Positions 1 through 9,680 of a stretch of DNA of 64,000 bases are shown here, piece after piece. This DNA is from UBA2334 sp049653005. GTDB lineage: Bacteria; Pseudomonadota; Gammaproteobacteria; Burkholderiales; Burkholderiaceae_C. The position numbers and the translations under genes were made by a program. Under the pieces are notes generated by a model. That model saw only the letters and a program-made list of their open reading frames with translations, had not been told where the DNA came from and searched no databases. The stretch spans positions 66,519 through 130,518 of the forward strand of contig JBASFL010000091.1 in assembly GCA_049653005.1 (NCBI GenBank). The letters run 5' to 3'. Within the stretch, counting starts at the first letter, position 1. Every line of letters begins with the position of its first letter.

Positions 1-1996
<1,996 letters not shown>

Positions 1997-2095
1997 GGTT
2001 TCACGGCCCGGTAAAATTTGTGGTCAACCCACAAGCCTAACCCAGCTCAAGCTGCGCTGTGTAGGCCCTTCGCAAACCACCACAGGACGTTTTTC

Positions 2096-3304
2096 ATGTC
2101 ATTGTTTTCCGCCGTCGAAATGGCCCCCCGTGACCCGATTTTGGGTTTGAACGAGCAATACAACGCCGACACCAACCCCAACAAAGTGAACCTGGGCGTG
2201 GGCGTGTATTTCGACGACACCGGCAAGCTGCCCCTGCTGAAATGCGTGCAAGCCGCTGAGCACACCATGATGGAAAAGCCCACCGCCCGCGGCTACCTGC
2301 CCATCGACGGCATTGCCGCTTACGACTCAGCCGTCAAAGGCCTGGTGTTTGGCGCCGACTCTGACGTGGTGAAAAGCGGCCGCGTGGCCACCGTGCAAGG
2401 CATTGGTGGCACCGGCGGCTTGAAAATCGGTGCCGACTTCCTGAAAAAAGTCAGCCCCTCGGCCAAAGTGCTGATTTCCGATCCCAGCTGGGAAAACCAC
2501 CGCGCCCTGTTCACCAACGCCGGTTTTGTGGTGGAAACCTACCCCTACTTTGACCAAAGCGCGAACGGCGGCCTGGGCGGCATCAACTTCGACGGCATGC
2601 TGGCCGCACTGAACGCTGCGCCCGAAGGCACCATCGTGCTGCTGCACGCTTGCTGCCACAACCCCACCGGCTACGACATTTCTGCCGCGCAGTGGGAACA
2701 GGTCATTGCCGCCGTCAAGGCCCGCAACCTGACTGCGTTCCTGGACATGGCCTACCAAGGCTTTGGCTATGGCATTGCCGAAGATGGCGCCGTCATCGGC
2801 AAGTTTGTGGCCGCTGGCCTGAATTTCTTTGTGTCCACCAGCTTCTCCAAAAGCTTCAGCCTGTATGGCGAACGCGTGGGCGCGCTGAGCGTGGTCGGTG
2901 GCAGCAAAGAAGAAACAGACCGCGTGCTGAGCCAGCTGAAAATTGCCATTCGCACCAACTACTCCAACCCACCCATCCACGGCGGCGCCATCGTGGCCGC
3001 AGTGCTGAACAACCCCGAACTGCGCGCCCAGTGGGAAGGTGAACTGGCCGAAATGCGTGTGCGCATCAAGGCCATGCGCCAGAAGCTGGTCGATGGCCTG
3101 AAGGCCGCTGGTGTGACCAAAGACATGAGCTTCATCACCACCCAGATCGGCATGTTCAGCTACTCTGGCCTGAGCAAAGACCAGATGGTGCGCCTGCGCT
3201 CTGAATTTGGCGTTTACGGCACCGACACCGGCCGCATGTGTGTGGCCGCGCTGAACAGCAAAAACATCGACTACGTCTGCCAGGCCATTGCCAAGGTGGT
3301 GTAA
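2096..3304 (+). CDS. Aspartate/aromatic amino acid aminotransferase (class I, PLP)
   Basis: Cytosolic PLP enzyme transferring amino groups between aspartate or aromatic amino acids and 2-oxoglutarate. The 402-aa product has the AspC/TyrB signature SFSKSFSLYGERVG with the PLP-binding lysine at residue 252, the CCHNPTG segment, and the C-terminal substrate-carboxylate arginine region (DTGRMCVAAL). The start is ATG 2096, with AGGA a few bases upstream; the frame is open upstream but the extension MWSTHKPN... does not resemble the family. It appears monocistronic, divergent from uvrB and followed by a hairpin at 3327-3354. Sequence alone does not separate AspC from TyrB specificity. Confidence 0.9.
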   Translation: MSLFSAVEMAPRDPILGLNEQYNADTNPNKVNLGVGVYFDDTGKLPLLKCVQAAEHTMMEKPTARGYLPIDGIAAYDSAVKGLVFGADSDVVKSGRVATVQGIGGTGGLKIGADFLKKVSPSAKVLISDPSWENHRALFTNAGFVVETYPYFDQSANGGLGGINFDGMLAALNAAPEGTIVLLHACCHNPTGYDISAAQWEQVIAAVKARNLTAFLDMAYQGFGYGIAEDGAVIGKFVAAGLNFFVSTSFSKSFSLYGERVGALSVVGGSKEETDRVLSQLKIAIRTNYSNPPIHGGAIVAAVLNNPELRAQWEGELAEMRVRIKAMRQKLVDGLKAAGVTKDMSFITTQIGMFSYSGLSKDQMVRLRSEFGVYGTDTGRMCVAALNSKNIDYVCQAIAKVV

Positions 3305-3326
3305 GCAAGTCAGCGCACAGTGCACC

Positions 3327-3354
3327 GCAAGACCGGCGTGATGGCCGGTCTTGC
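3327..3354 (+). terminator. Perfect hairpin after the aminotransferase
   Basis: An 11-bp perfect inverted repeat (GCAAGACCGGC / GCCGGTCTTGC) with a 6-nt loop lies 23 bp after the aminotransferase stop. No T-run follows, so it may act as an mRNA-stabilising or Rho-assisted end rather than a classical intrinsic terminator. Confidence 0.5.
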
Positions 3355-3416
3355 ACTGCCGCGGCTTCACACCAAGCCTGTTATATTGCACTGCAACATT
3401 TTTTCAGGATTGTCCG

Positions 3417-4928
3417 ATGCTTTATCAGATTTACGACACGCAGCGCTCCATGATGGAGCCCTTTGCGGACTTGGCGCAAACGGCTTCCAAGCTGTTCACC
3501 AACCCGTTGATGCCTTTCAGCCACCTGCCGATGGCCCAGCGCATCTCTGCGAGTTACGACCTGATTTACCGTCTGGGCAAAGACTACGTCAAACCCGAGT
3601 TCAACATCCGTTCGGTGAACGTGGATGGCGTGGATGTGGCCATTCACGAGCGCATCGAGGTGGACAAACCTTTCTGCGAACTGCGCCGTTTCAAGCGCTT
3701 CTCTGACGACACCGCCACGCTGGGCAAGCTCAAAGGCCAGCCTGTGGTGCTGATCGTGGCGCCGCTGTCGGGCCACTACGCCACGCTGTTGCGTGACACC
3801 GTGACCACCATGCTGAAAGACCACAAGGTCTACATCACCGATTGGAAAAACGCCCGCCTGGTGCCCATGTCTGAAGGTGAGTTCCACCTGGACGACTACG
3901 TCAACTACGTGCAGGAATTCATCCGTTACTTGCAAAAGAACTACGGCAACTGCCACGTCATGAGCGTGTGCCAGCCCACCGTGCCGGTGTTGGCCGCTGT
4001 GTCGCTGATGGCCAGCCGTGGCGAAACCACCCCACTGACCATGACCATGATGGGTGGTCCCATCGACGCGCGCAAATCGCCCACGGCCGTGAACAACCTG
4101 GCCACACAGCGCAGCATCGAGTGGTTCGAGAACAACGTGATCTACCGCGTGCCCAGCACTTTCCCAGGGGTGGGTCGTCGCGTGTACCCCGGATTCCTGC
4201 AGCACACGGGTTTTGTGGCCATGAACCCCGACCGCCACTTGAACAGTCACTACGACTACTTCAAAGATTTGGTCAAAGGTGACAAGGAAAGCACCGAAGC
4301 CCACCGCAAGTTCTACGACGAGTACAACGCTGTGCTCGACATGGACGCCGATTACTACCTGGAAACCATCCAGACGGTGTTCCGCGAATTCAAGCTGGTC
4401 AACAACAGCTGGGACGTGAAAAACCCCAAAGGCAAACCCGAGCGCGTGCGCCCACAAGACATCAAGGGCACGGCACTGCTGTCTGTTGAAGGCGAGCTGG
4501 ATGACATTTCCGGCTCCGGCCAAACCGCTGCGGCACACGACCTGTGCACCGGCATCCCCAAAGCCAGCCGCCAGCACTACGAGGTGAAAGGTGCGGGCCA
4601 CTACGGCATTTTCAGCGGTCGCCGCTGGCGCGAAATGGTGTACCCGGAAGTGAAGGCGTTCATCTTGACGCACAACGGCGCGGGTGCGGCCGCCATCAAA
4701 GCCAAAGCCGCTGCGGTGGCGAAAGTCACCCCTGTGGCAACCCCCGCCCCCATGGAACTGGCCGCGCAAGCCAAGCCTGTGGCGAAAAAGAAACCAGCGG
4801 CAAAGAAAGCAGTCGCAGTCGCGGCAACACCTGCGGCGGCGGCAGCTTCAACTGCACCCGCCGCGGTGAACGTGCCCACCGTGGTGAACGCACCCGCCGC
4901 ACCGGCAGCCGACACCTCGGCTTCCTGA
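3417..4928 (+). CDS. phaZ: Intracellular polyhydroxyalkanoate depolymerase PhaZ, with basic Ala/Pro/Lys tail
   Basis: Breaks down native PHB granules inside the cell to release 3-hydroxybutyrate units. The 503-aa product opens MLYQIYDTQRSMMEPFADL, typical of the Ralstonia-type PhaZ family. The nucleophile candidate is Cys185 in MSVCQPTVPVLAA (Cys-type lipase box), followed by an Asp in VEGELDD and a His in GAGHYGIF, completing an alpha/beta-hydrolase triad. Residues from about 420 to the end form an Ala/Pro/Lys-rich low-complexity tail with a KPVAKKKPAAKKAVA patch, resembling PhaF or histone H1-like tails. Start ATG 3417 fits the family N-terminus; the extra open frame upstream does not. phaCAB lies 20 kb away, so storage and mobilisation genes are both in this window. 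Confidence 0.9.
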   Translation: MLYQIYDTQRSMMEPFADLAQTASKLFTNPLMPFSHLPMAQRISASYDLIYRLGKDYVKPEFNIRSVNVDGVDVAIHERIEVDKPFCELRRFKRFSDDTATLGKLKGQPVVLIVAPLSGHYATLLRDTVTTMLKDHKVYITDWKNARLVPMSEGEFHLDDYVNYVQEFIRYLQKNYGNCHVMSVCQPTVPVLAAVSLMASRGETTPLTMTMMGGPIDARKSPTAVNNLATQRSIEWFENNVIYRVPSTFPGVGRRVYPGFLQHTGFVAMNPDRHLNSHYDYFKDLVKGDKESTEAHRKFYDEYNAVLDMDADYYLETIQTVFREFKLVNNSWDVKNPKGKPERVRPQDIKGTALLSVEGELDDISGSGQTAAAHDLCTGIPKASRQHYEVKGAGHYGIFSGRRWREMVYPEVKAFILTHNGAGAAAIKAKAAAVAKVTPVATPAPMELAAQAKPVAKKKPAAKKAVAVAATPAAAAASTAPAAVNVPTVVNAPAAPAADTSAS

Positions 4929-4958
4929 CCCGGCCCACGTCCACGGGGAACGCAGCGC

Positions 4959-5648
4959 GTGAACAATGCACGGGTGGCACTGATCCGCCAGCTGAACGAT
5001 GCGCTGCCCCAAACCCAATGCACGCGCTGTGGCTACCCCGATTGCCTGGGCTATGCACAGGCCATCGCAAACCACGAGGCCGCCATCAACCAATGCCCCC
5101 CTGGCGGGGCTGAAGGCATAGCAAGGCTGGCCGCGCTCACGGGCCAAGCCCCACTGCCCCTGAACCCTGCCCACGGGGTGGAGACGCCCCGTGTGGGTGT
5201 CTGGATAGACGAGGCGTGGTGCATCGGGTGCACCCTGTGCATCAAGGCCTGCCCGGTGGATGCCATCGTGGGCAGCAACAAACAGATGCACACCGTGCTG
5301 GAGGACGTCTGCACGGGTTGCGAGTTGTGTTTGCCGGTTTGCCCGGTGGACTGCATCCACACCGAGCCCGTTGTTCATGGCGATGCCCCGCAAGCAGCCC
5401 TGACGGGCTGGGCAGCGTGGTCGCCACATCAGGCATCAACCGCCAGACAGCGGTATGAATTTCGCAGTGAACGACTAAAGCTGGAAGAGCGTGAGCGGCA
5501 CAAAAAGCTTGAAAAAAAGGCCGTCACCAAGCTGAGCGACCTAGCCGCCCATTCACAACACACAGACCCTGGGGTGCTGGACAAAAAGCGCGCTGTTATC
5601 GAGGCGGCCATTGCCAAAGCGCGTGCCCGTGCCAGCGATGCGGGCTGA
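4959..5648 (+). CDS. rnfB: RnfB-type iron-sulfur electron-transfer protein
   Basis: A 229-aa ferredoxin of the RnfB family, carrying electrons through [4Fe-4S] clusters. An N-terminal CTRCGYPDC motif (Fe-S domain seen in RnfB) is followed by two classical 4Fe-4S ferredoxin motifs, CIGCTLCIKACP and CTGCELCLPVCP. The C-terminal 80 residues are charged (KLEERERHKKLEKK) and probably helical. No membrane anchor and no other rnf genes are nearby, so this is the stand-alone Burkholderiales form, whose partner is unclear. Translation starts at GTG 4959, with a GGGGAA stretch upstream, 30 bp after phaZ; the two may be cotranscribed. Confidence 0.85.
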   Translation: MNNARVALIRQLNDALPQTQCTRCGYPDCLGYAQAIANHEAAINQCPPGGAEGIARLAALTGQAPLPLNPAHGVETPRVGVWIDEAWCIGCTLCIKACPVDAIVGSNKQMHTVLEDVCTGCELCLPVCPVDCIHTEPVVHGDAPQAALTGWAAWSPHQASTARQRYEFRSERLKLEERERHKKLEKKAVTKLSDLAAHSQHTDPGVLDKKRAVIEAAIAKARARASDAG

Positions 5649-5682
5649 AGCCCACAGCTGAGCCACACCTGAGCGAGAGGGG

Positions 5683-6720
5683 TCAGGCGGAAGCGGCCGT
5701 CAGCCCCTGAGCGTCTTTTGCGGTGTCCAGGGCCTGAGCGGCACGGCGGTACAACTCATCGGGCGTCAGGTCATCGGTCAGTGCTGTGGCGCACAGGCCC
5801 ACCGCCATCGACACCCCAATTTGCACCACCGGCCCCATTGACACCGGTTGGGCCTGCACGGCTGTGGCAAACCGCTCGGCGGCCAAGACCGCCTGTTCGG
5901 GGGTGCAGGGGTACAACACGGCCATGAATTCATCACCCGCCATCCGCCCCACCAGTTCACTGCCCCTGGCGCCAGCGGACAAACGGCCGGCCACATCGGC
6001 CAACACACGGTCGCCCGACGCGTCGCCGTACTCGGCGTTGATGTCTTTGAAGCCGCAAATATCGAAAAGCAGCACCGCCAGCGGCCGCGACTCTCGTCGG
6101 GCCAGGGCCAGTGTTTTGTCGAGAAAGGCCATCAGCGCACGTCGGTTGGCCACTTGCGTCAACGGGTCTTGCGAAACGCTTTCCAGCAACCAACCGTGCG
6201 ACTGCTCCAGCGCCTGGTGTTGCATGGCCGCTTTTTGGACCTGTTGGCGCAAAGCCCAGTCACCGACCAGCATGTCAGCCAAAGAGGCCAACAGACGGGC
6301 TTCGCGGTCACCAAAGGCCCTGGGCGCGGTGTCCATCACGCACAAAGCACCCAACACCTGCCCGGTGGGTGCCTGCAAAGTCACCGCCGCCAGGAAAGCC
6401 ACGCCCAGGCCGCCAGCGACCCAGGGGTGGTGCTGGGTGGCCGTGTCCACGCGGGTGTCGGGCACCACACAAAACCCCTGCTGGGCCAATGCCGGGGGGG
6501 CCAACGGTGGGTCCGATGGCACATCGGCACCGTGAAAAGCCTGCACCACAGCGCCATGGGGGCTGAACGACACCATGCACGCCAATGGCACGTCAAACAC
6601 CAATGCAGCATGTGCCAGCCAGGAACCCCAGGTGTCACCGGGTGGCACGTCCCAAGCGCCCGGCACCCCGTGTGCGGGGGATGGGTCGTTGGCAGGGTCG
6701 GGGGACACAAAAACCGTCAT
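5683..6720 (-). CDS. GAF-GGDEF protein, probable diguanylate cyclase
   Basis: Candidate cyclic-di-GMP synthase with a GAF-type sensory domain (roughly residues 15-150: DVPLACMVSFSPHG..., GALCVMDTAPRAF) and a C-terminal GGDEF domain (QDPLTQVANRRAL, FDICGFKDINAEYGDASGDRVL). The active-site loop reads AGDEF instead of GGDEF, a variant that can retain activity. The inhibitory RxxD site is replaced by RGSE, so product inhibition is probably lost. The start is uncertain: ATG 6720 is chosen, but ATG 6756 and GTG 6792 are in frame. It lies directly after the chemoreceptor on the same strand (20-92 bp), so the two are probably cotranscribed. Confidence 0.85.
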   Translation of the reverse strand: MTVFVSPDPANDPSPAHGVPGAWDVPPGDTWGSWLAHAALVFDVPLACMVSFSPHGAVVQAFHGADVPSDPPLAPPALAQQGFCVVPDTRVDTATQHHPWVAGGLGVAFLAAVTLQAPTGQVLGALCVMDTAPRAFGDREARLLASLADMLVGDWALRQQVQKAAMQHQALEQSHGWLLESVSQDPLTQVANRRALMAFLDKTLALARRESRPLAVLLFDICGFKDINAEYGDASGDRVLADVAGRLSAGARGSELVGRMAGDEFMAVLYPCTPEQAVLAAERFATAVQAQPVSMGPVVQIGVSMAVGLCATALTDDLTPDELYRRAAQALDTAKDAQGLTAASA

Positions 6721-6812
6721 GTGCTGTCCATCGGTCTGGGTTGATCGGGCAGCCATTGTCACCCAAGAAATGGCCGCCTTTCGCCCGAACACATTGCGCT
6801 GCTGAACCGCGT

Positions 6813-8801
6813 TCAGGCCACGCGGAAGTTGGCAATTTCTTGCTGCAATATTTCAGCCTGCTGCCGCAGCGCGGCGGCGGCCGACGTGGTTTCTTCCACC
6901 AGCGCGGCGTTTTGCTGGGTGCTGCGGTCCAGTTCCTGAATGGATTGCCCGACCTGCCCCACGCCACTGGCCTGCTCGCGTGCAGAAACCGCGATATCGC
7001 TCAGGTACTGGTTGATTTGTTTGGCGTTGCTCACCACCTGCGCCATGGTCTGGCCCGCGTGCTCCACCACACGGGTGCCGCTTTCCACTTTCTCCACGCT
7101 GGTGGTGATGAGGCCCTTGATTTCACGGGCGGCACCGGCGCTGCGCTGTGCCAGGCTGCGCACTTCGCTGGCCACCACGGCAAACCCGCGCCCGGCTTCA
7201 CCCGCACGGGCCGCCTCCACGGCGGCGTTCAAGGCCAGGATGTTGGTCTGGAAGGCAATGCCGTCGATCACGCCAATGATGTCGTTGATCTTGGCGGAAG
7301 AAGCGTGAATGTCGTTCATGGTGGTGACCACCTCGGCAATCACACGGCCACCGGTTTCGGCCACGGTGGCGTTGTCGGCCGCAAAAGCCGCAGCTGACTG
7401 GGCGTGCTCGGCGGTGTTGCCCACTGTGGCGCCGATTTCCTCCATTGCAGACGACTGCTCTTCCAGTGCGGCGGCCGAGGCTTCGGTGCGCGCGGCCAAA
7501 TCGGTGCTGGCCGCGGCGATTTCGTTGCTGGCGGTGTGCAGTTCGCGCGCGCCGTGGCGCACCTTGCGAATGAGTGCGTGCAACGAGTCGTAGGCGGTGA
7601 CCAGGTCGGCAATCACCACCGAGGCCTCGTCACGGCCCCACGGTGGGTTGGGCTTGTGGCGCAGATCCCCCGTGGACACCTCTTGCAGGTGCACGGCCAT
7701 CACGGCCAAGCCCCCACTGGCCACGCGGTAGAAACAATACAAGAAGTACGCGGCCAGCAACAACCCAAACACCAGCACCACCGACACCACGGTGCGGTCG
7801 CTGGCCATGGCGTCGATACGGATGGTCAGCAGTGTGTCCAGTTCGTTCAACATGCGCTCGGCCAGCGCGTATTGGCCGGTGATGGCCTTGTCCCCCAATG
7901 CACCAAACGCCGCTTGGCTTTCGGCATCAAACGCCTGGCCGTTGACGACCGCTTTGCGGGCCAGGGCAAAGAAACCTTCGGCGTCGGCCAAGGGGCCGGT
8001 GGCCCCCACTTTGGCCGCCAGGCCAGGGTTGTAGGCAAACGACTTGGTCAACCCATCGCGCATGTTGCGAAACTGGAATTCGGCAATGGGGGCGGTGTCA
8101 TTGAGCACCAGCTGTTGGGGGTCACTGGCACCACCGCCCTTCATCACCGCCAGCCCGACACCGCGCAAACGGGCAGCCGATTCAGCCATGTCTGGCAAAC
8201 GGAAAAACACCGCGTCCATCAAATAGTAGGAGTCGATGTCTGGGTCCAGCGTGAGGTTGGAGCCGTCGGTGGCTTGGTACAGCAGGGACACCAACGCATC
8301 CACGTGCTGGGTGTGGGCGGTGTACACCGGTACAGCACCGCTGGTGGTGCGCTCGGCATCGGCATACGCCGCCTGCACTGCGGCAAAGGCTTTGGAAGTG
8401 CCCAACTCGGCACCCAGCCGTTGCTCCAACGCAGCCAGCTTTGTTCGCGCGGCTTGCAGACGGGACTTGACGTCGGAAGCCGTGTTCGCCCCCCCCCCTG
8501 CGGCCTGGGCGCTGGATTCCCGGCGCCACTGCTGCGCCAAATCGATCATGGGAATGATTTGGCGGTTGTACTCAACGCCCAAACGCTCTTTTGCCGAAAA
8601 TGCAATATTGGTGTTGGTGGTGCGAAAGTACGACCATGTCAGCCACGACAAAGGCACCAGAAAGCAGATGCAAATGACCAATGCTTTGACTGAGAAACTG
8701 ACATTGCCCAGCACACGCATGCCTGGGGCCCAGACACCGTCAGGCTGAAAATAGGCATCGGCGCTGCTGGCCGTGCGGGACGAATGGGGTGTACTGGACA
8801 T
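6813..8801 (-). CDS. Methyl-accepting chemotaxis protein
   Basis: Inner-membrane chemoreceptor signalling to CheA/CheW. The 662-aa product has a cytoplasmic N-terminus of about 28 residues, TM1 (VLGNVSFSVKALVICICFLV), a periplasmic four-helix-type sensor of about 270 residues, TM2 (VVSVVLVFGLLLAAYFLYCF), HAMP, and a signalling domain with the highly conserved tip GIAFQTNILALNAAVEAARA. A short NFRVA tail carries no CheR-binding NWETF pentapeptide. Start ATG 8801 follows a GAAGAA purine stretch; the 44-codon upstream extension lacks family character. The ligand is unknown. It probably shares an mRNA with the downstream GAF-GGDEF gene. Confidence 0.92.
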   Translation of the reverse strand: MSSTPHSSRTASSADAYFQPDGVWAPGMRVLGNVSFSVKALVICICFLVPLSWLTWSYFRTTNTNIAFSAKERLGVEYNRQIIPMIDLAQQWRRESSAQAAGGGANTASDVKSRLQAARTKLAALEQRLGAELGTSKAFAAVQAAYADAERTTSGAVPVYTAHTQHVDALVSLLYQATDGSNLTLDPDIDSYYLMDAVFFRLPDMAESAARLRGVGLAVMKGGGASDPQQLVLNDTAPIAEFQFRNMRDGLTKSFAYNPGLAAKVGATGPLADAEGFFALARKAVVNGQAFDAESQAAFGALGDKAITGQYALAERMLNELDTLLTIRIDAMASDRTVVSVVLVFGLLLAAYFLYCFYRVASGGLAVMAVHLQEVSTGDLRHKPNPPWGRDEASVVIADLVTAYDSLHALIRKVRHGARELHTASNEIAAASTDLAARTEASAAALEEQSSAMEEIGATVGNTAEHAQSAAAFAADNATVAETGGRVIAEVVTTMNDIHASSAKINDIIGVIDGIAFQTNILALNAAVEAARAGEAGRGFAVVASEVRSLAQRSAGAAREIKGLITTSVEKVESGTRVVEHAGQTMAQVVSNAKQINQYLSDIAVSAREQASGVGQVGQSIQELDRSTQQNAALVEETTSAAAALRQQAEILQQEIANFRVA

Positions 8802-9179
8802 GGGTGTTTTCTTCAGAATGGGCCAACGATTTTGTAACGACCGGCACAGCAAAACCCGTGCCGGTAACACTGCTGCATTCAAACAGAATTTCTGCCCATT
8901 TACCCTGACAAAACCTCGATAACAGAAAGACAAACACTTAAGACATTCTGAAAGCCAATAAAAGTTTATTGCGCATTCACCAATACAAGACGAAATTCAA
9001 ACAAATGCATTAATTTGGTGCGAAATGTATTTATTCACCAATGAAGTGCGAGGCATTTCGTCAAATCGCCCCATTTCGGCGCACAAAAGAACAAACCCCG
9101 GGGGCACACAGGCAACCCGGGGTTTGTGTTGAACAAGGCAGCGGCAGGCAACCGCTGCCCGCCCATCCCACGGCGCGTG
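8802..9179. other. AT-rich intergenic region upstream of the chemoreceptor
   Basis: 378 bp with no convincing gene. It is much richer in A+T than its surroundings and must hold the chemoreceptor promoter (minus strand). The 10-mer ATTCACCAAT occurs twice in direct orientation (8975-8984 and 9033-9042) with a related inverted form between them (near 9012-9020), a layout that could bind a regulator. The terminator of the VOC gene lies at 9091-9127. Confidence 0.6.
9091..9127 (-). terminator. Intrinsic terminator after the propionyl-CoA operon
   Basis: Perfect 12-bp inverted repeat (ACAAACCCCGGG / CCCGGGGTTTGT) with a 13-nt loop, read on the minus strand after the VOC-family stop and followed by a short T-rich stretch (TCTTTTGTG). 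Confidence 0.75.
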
Positions 9180-9680
9180 TCAGTGGACAGCGGTGGGAGC
9201 TTGGGCAGCCAATGCGGCAAACGCAGCCACCACCTCGGGTGGCGCCTGCACCAACTCGATCAGCACGCCCTCGCCCCCAATGGGGAACTCGTCGTTGCCC
9301 TTGGGGTGCAAAAACGTGATGTCAAAACCCGCCGCGCCTTTGCGAATGCCACCGGGTGCAAACCGCACACCTTGTGCACCCAGCCACTCCACCGCCACAG
9401 GCAGGTCGTCAATCCACAGGCCGATGTGATTCAGCGGGGTGGTGTGCACGGCGGGCTTTTTCTCGGGGTCCAGCGGCTGCATCAGGTCCACCTCGACCTT
9501 GAACGGGCCGGTGCCAATGGCGCAAATGTCTTCATCCACGTTTTCGCGCTCGGAACGGAACGTGCCCGTCACCTCCAGCCCAAACATGTCCACCCACAGC
9601 TTTTGCAGACGGGTTTTGCTGGGGCCACCGATGGCGATTTGCTGGATGCCCAGTACCTTGAAAGGACGCTGGACGCTCAT
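9180..9680 (-). CDS. VOC-family protein, probable methylmalonyl-CoA epimerase
   Basis: A 166-aa glyoxalase-fold (VOC) protein with two beta-alpha-beta-beta-beta units. Candidate metal ligands are a Gln in GIQQIAI, a His in LNHIGLWIDD and a Glu in GVLIELVQ. Methylmalonyl-CoA epimerases normally have His at the first position; Gln there is known in other VOC enzymes such as human glyoxalase I. The epimerase call rests on context: it is the last gene of the operon holding both propionyl-CoA carboxylase subunits and the mutase, and the pathway needs an epimerase. Its ATG overlaps the pccA stop by one base (TGATG), so translation is coupled. The alternative is a lactoylglutathione-lyase-like enzyme of another function. 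Confidence 0.75.
   Translation of the reverse strand: MSVQRPFKVLGIQQIAIGGPSKTRLQKLWVDMFGLEVTGTFRSERENVDEDICAIGTGPFKVEVDLMQPLDPEKKPAVHTTPLNHIGLWIDDLPVAVEWLGAQGVRFAPGGIRKGAAGFDITFLHPKGNDEFPIGGEGVLIELVQAPPEVVAAFAALAAQAPTAVH

Noticed and set aside
1997..2095. LexA operator in the uvrB promoter
   Set aside because: No CTGT-N8-ACAG match could be found in the spacer.
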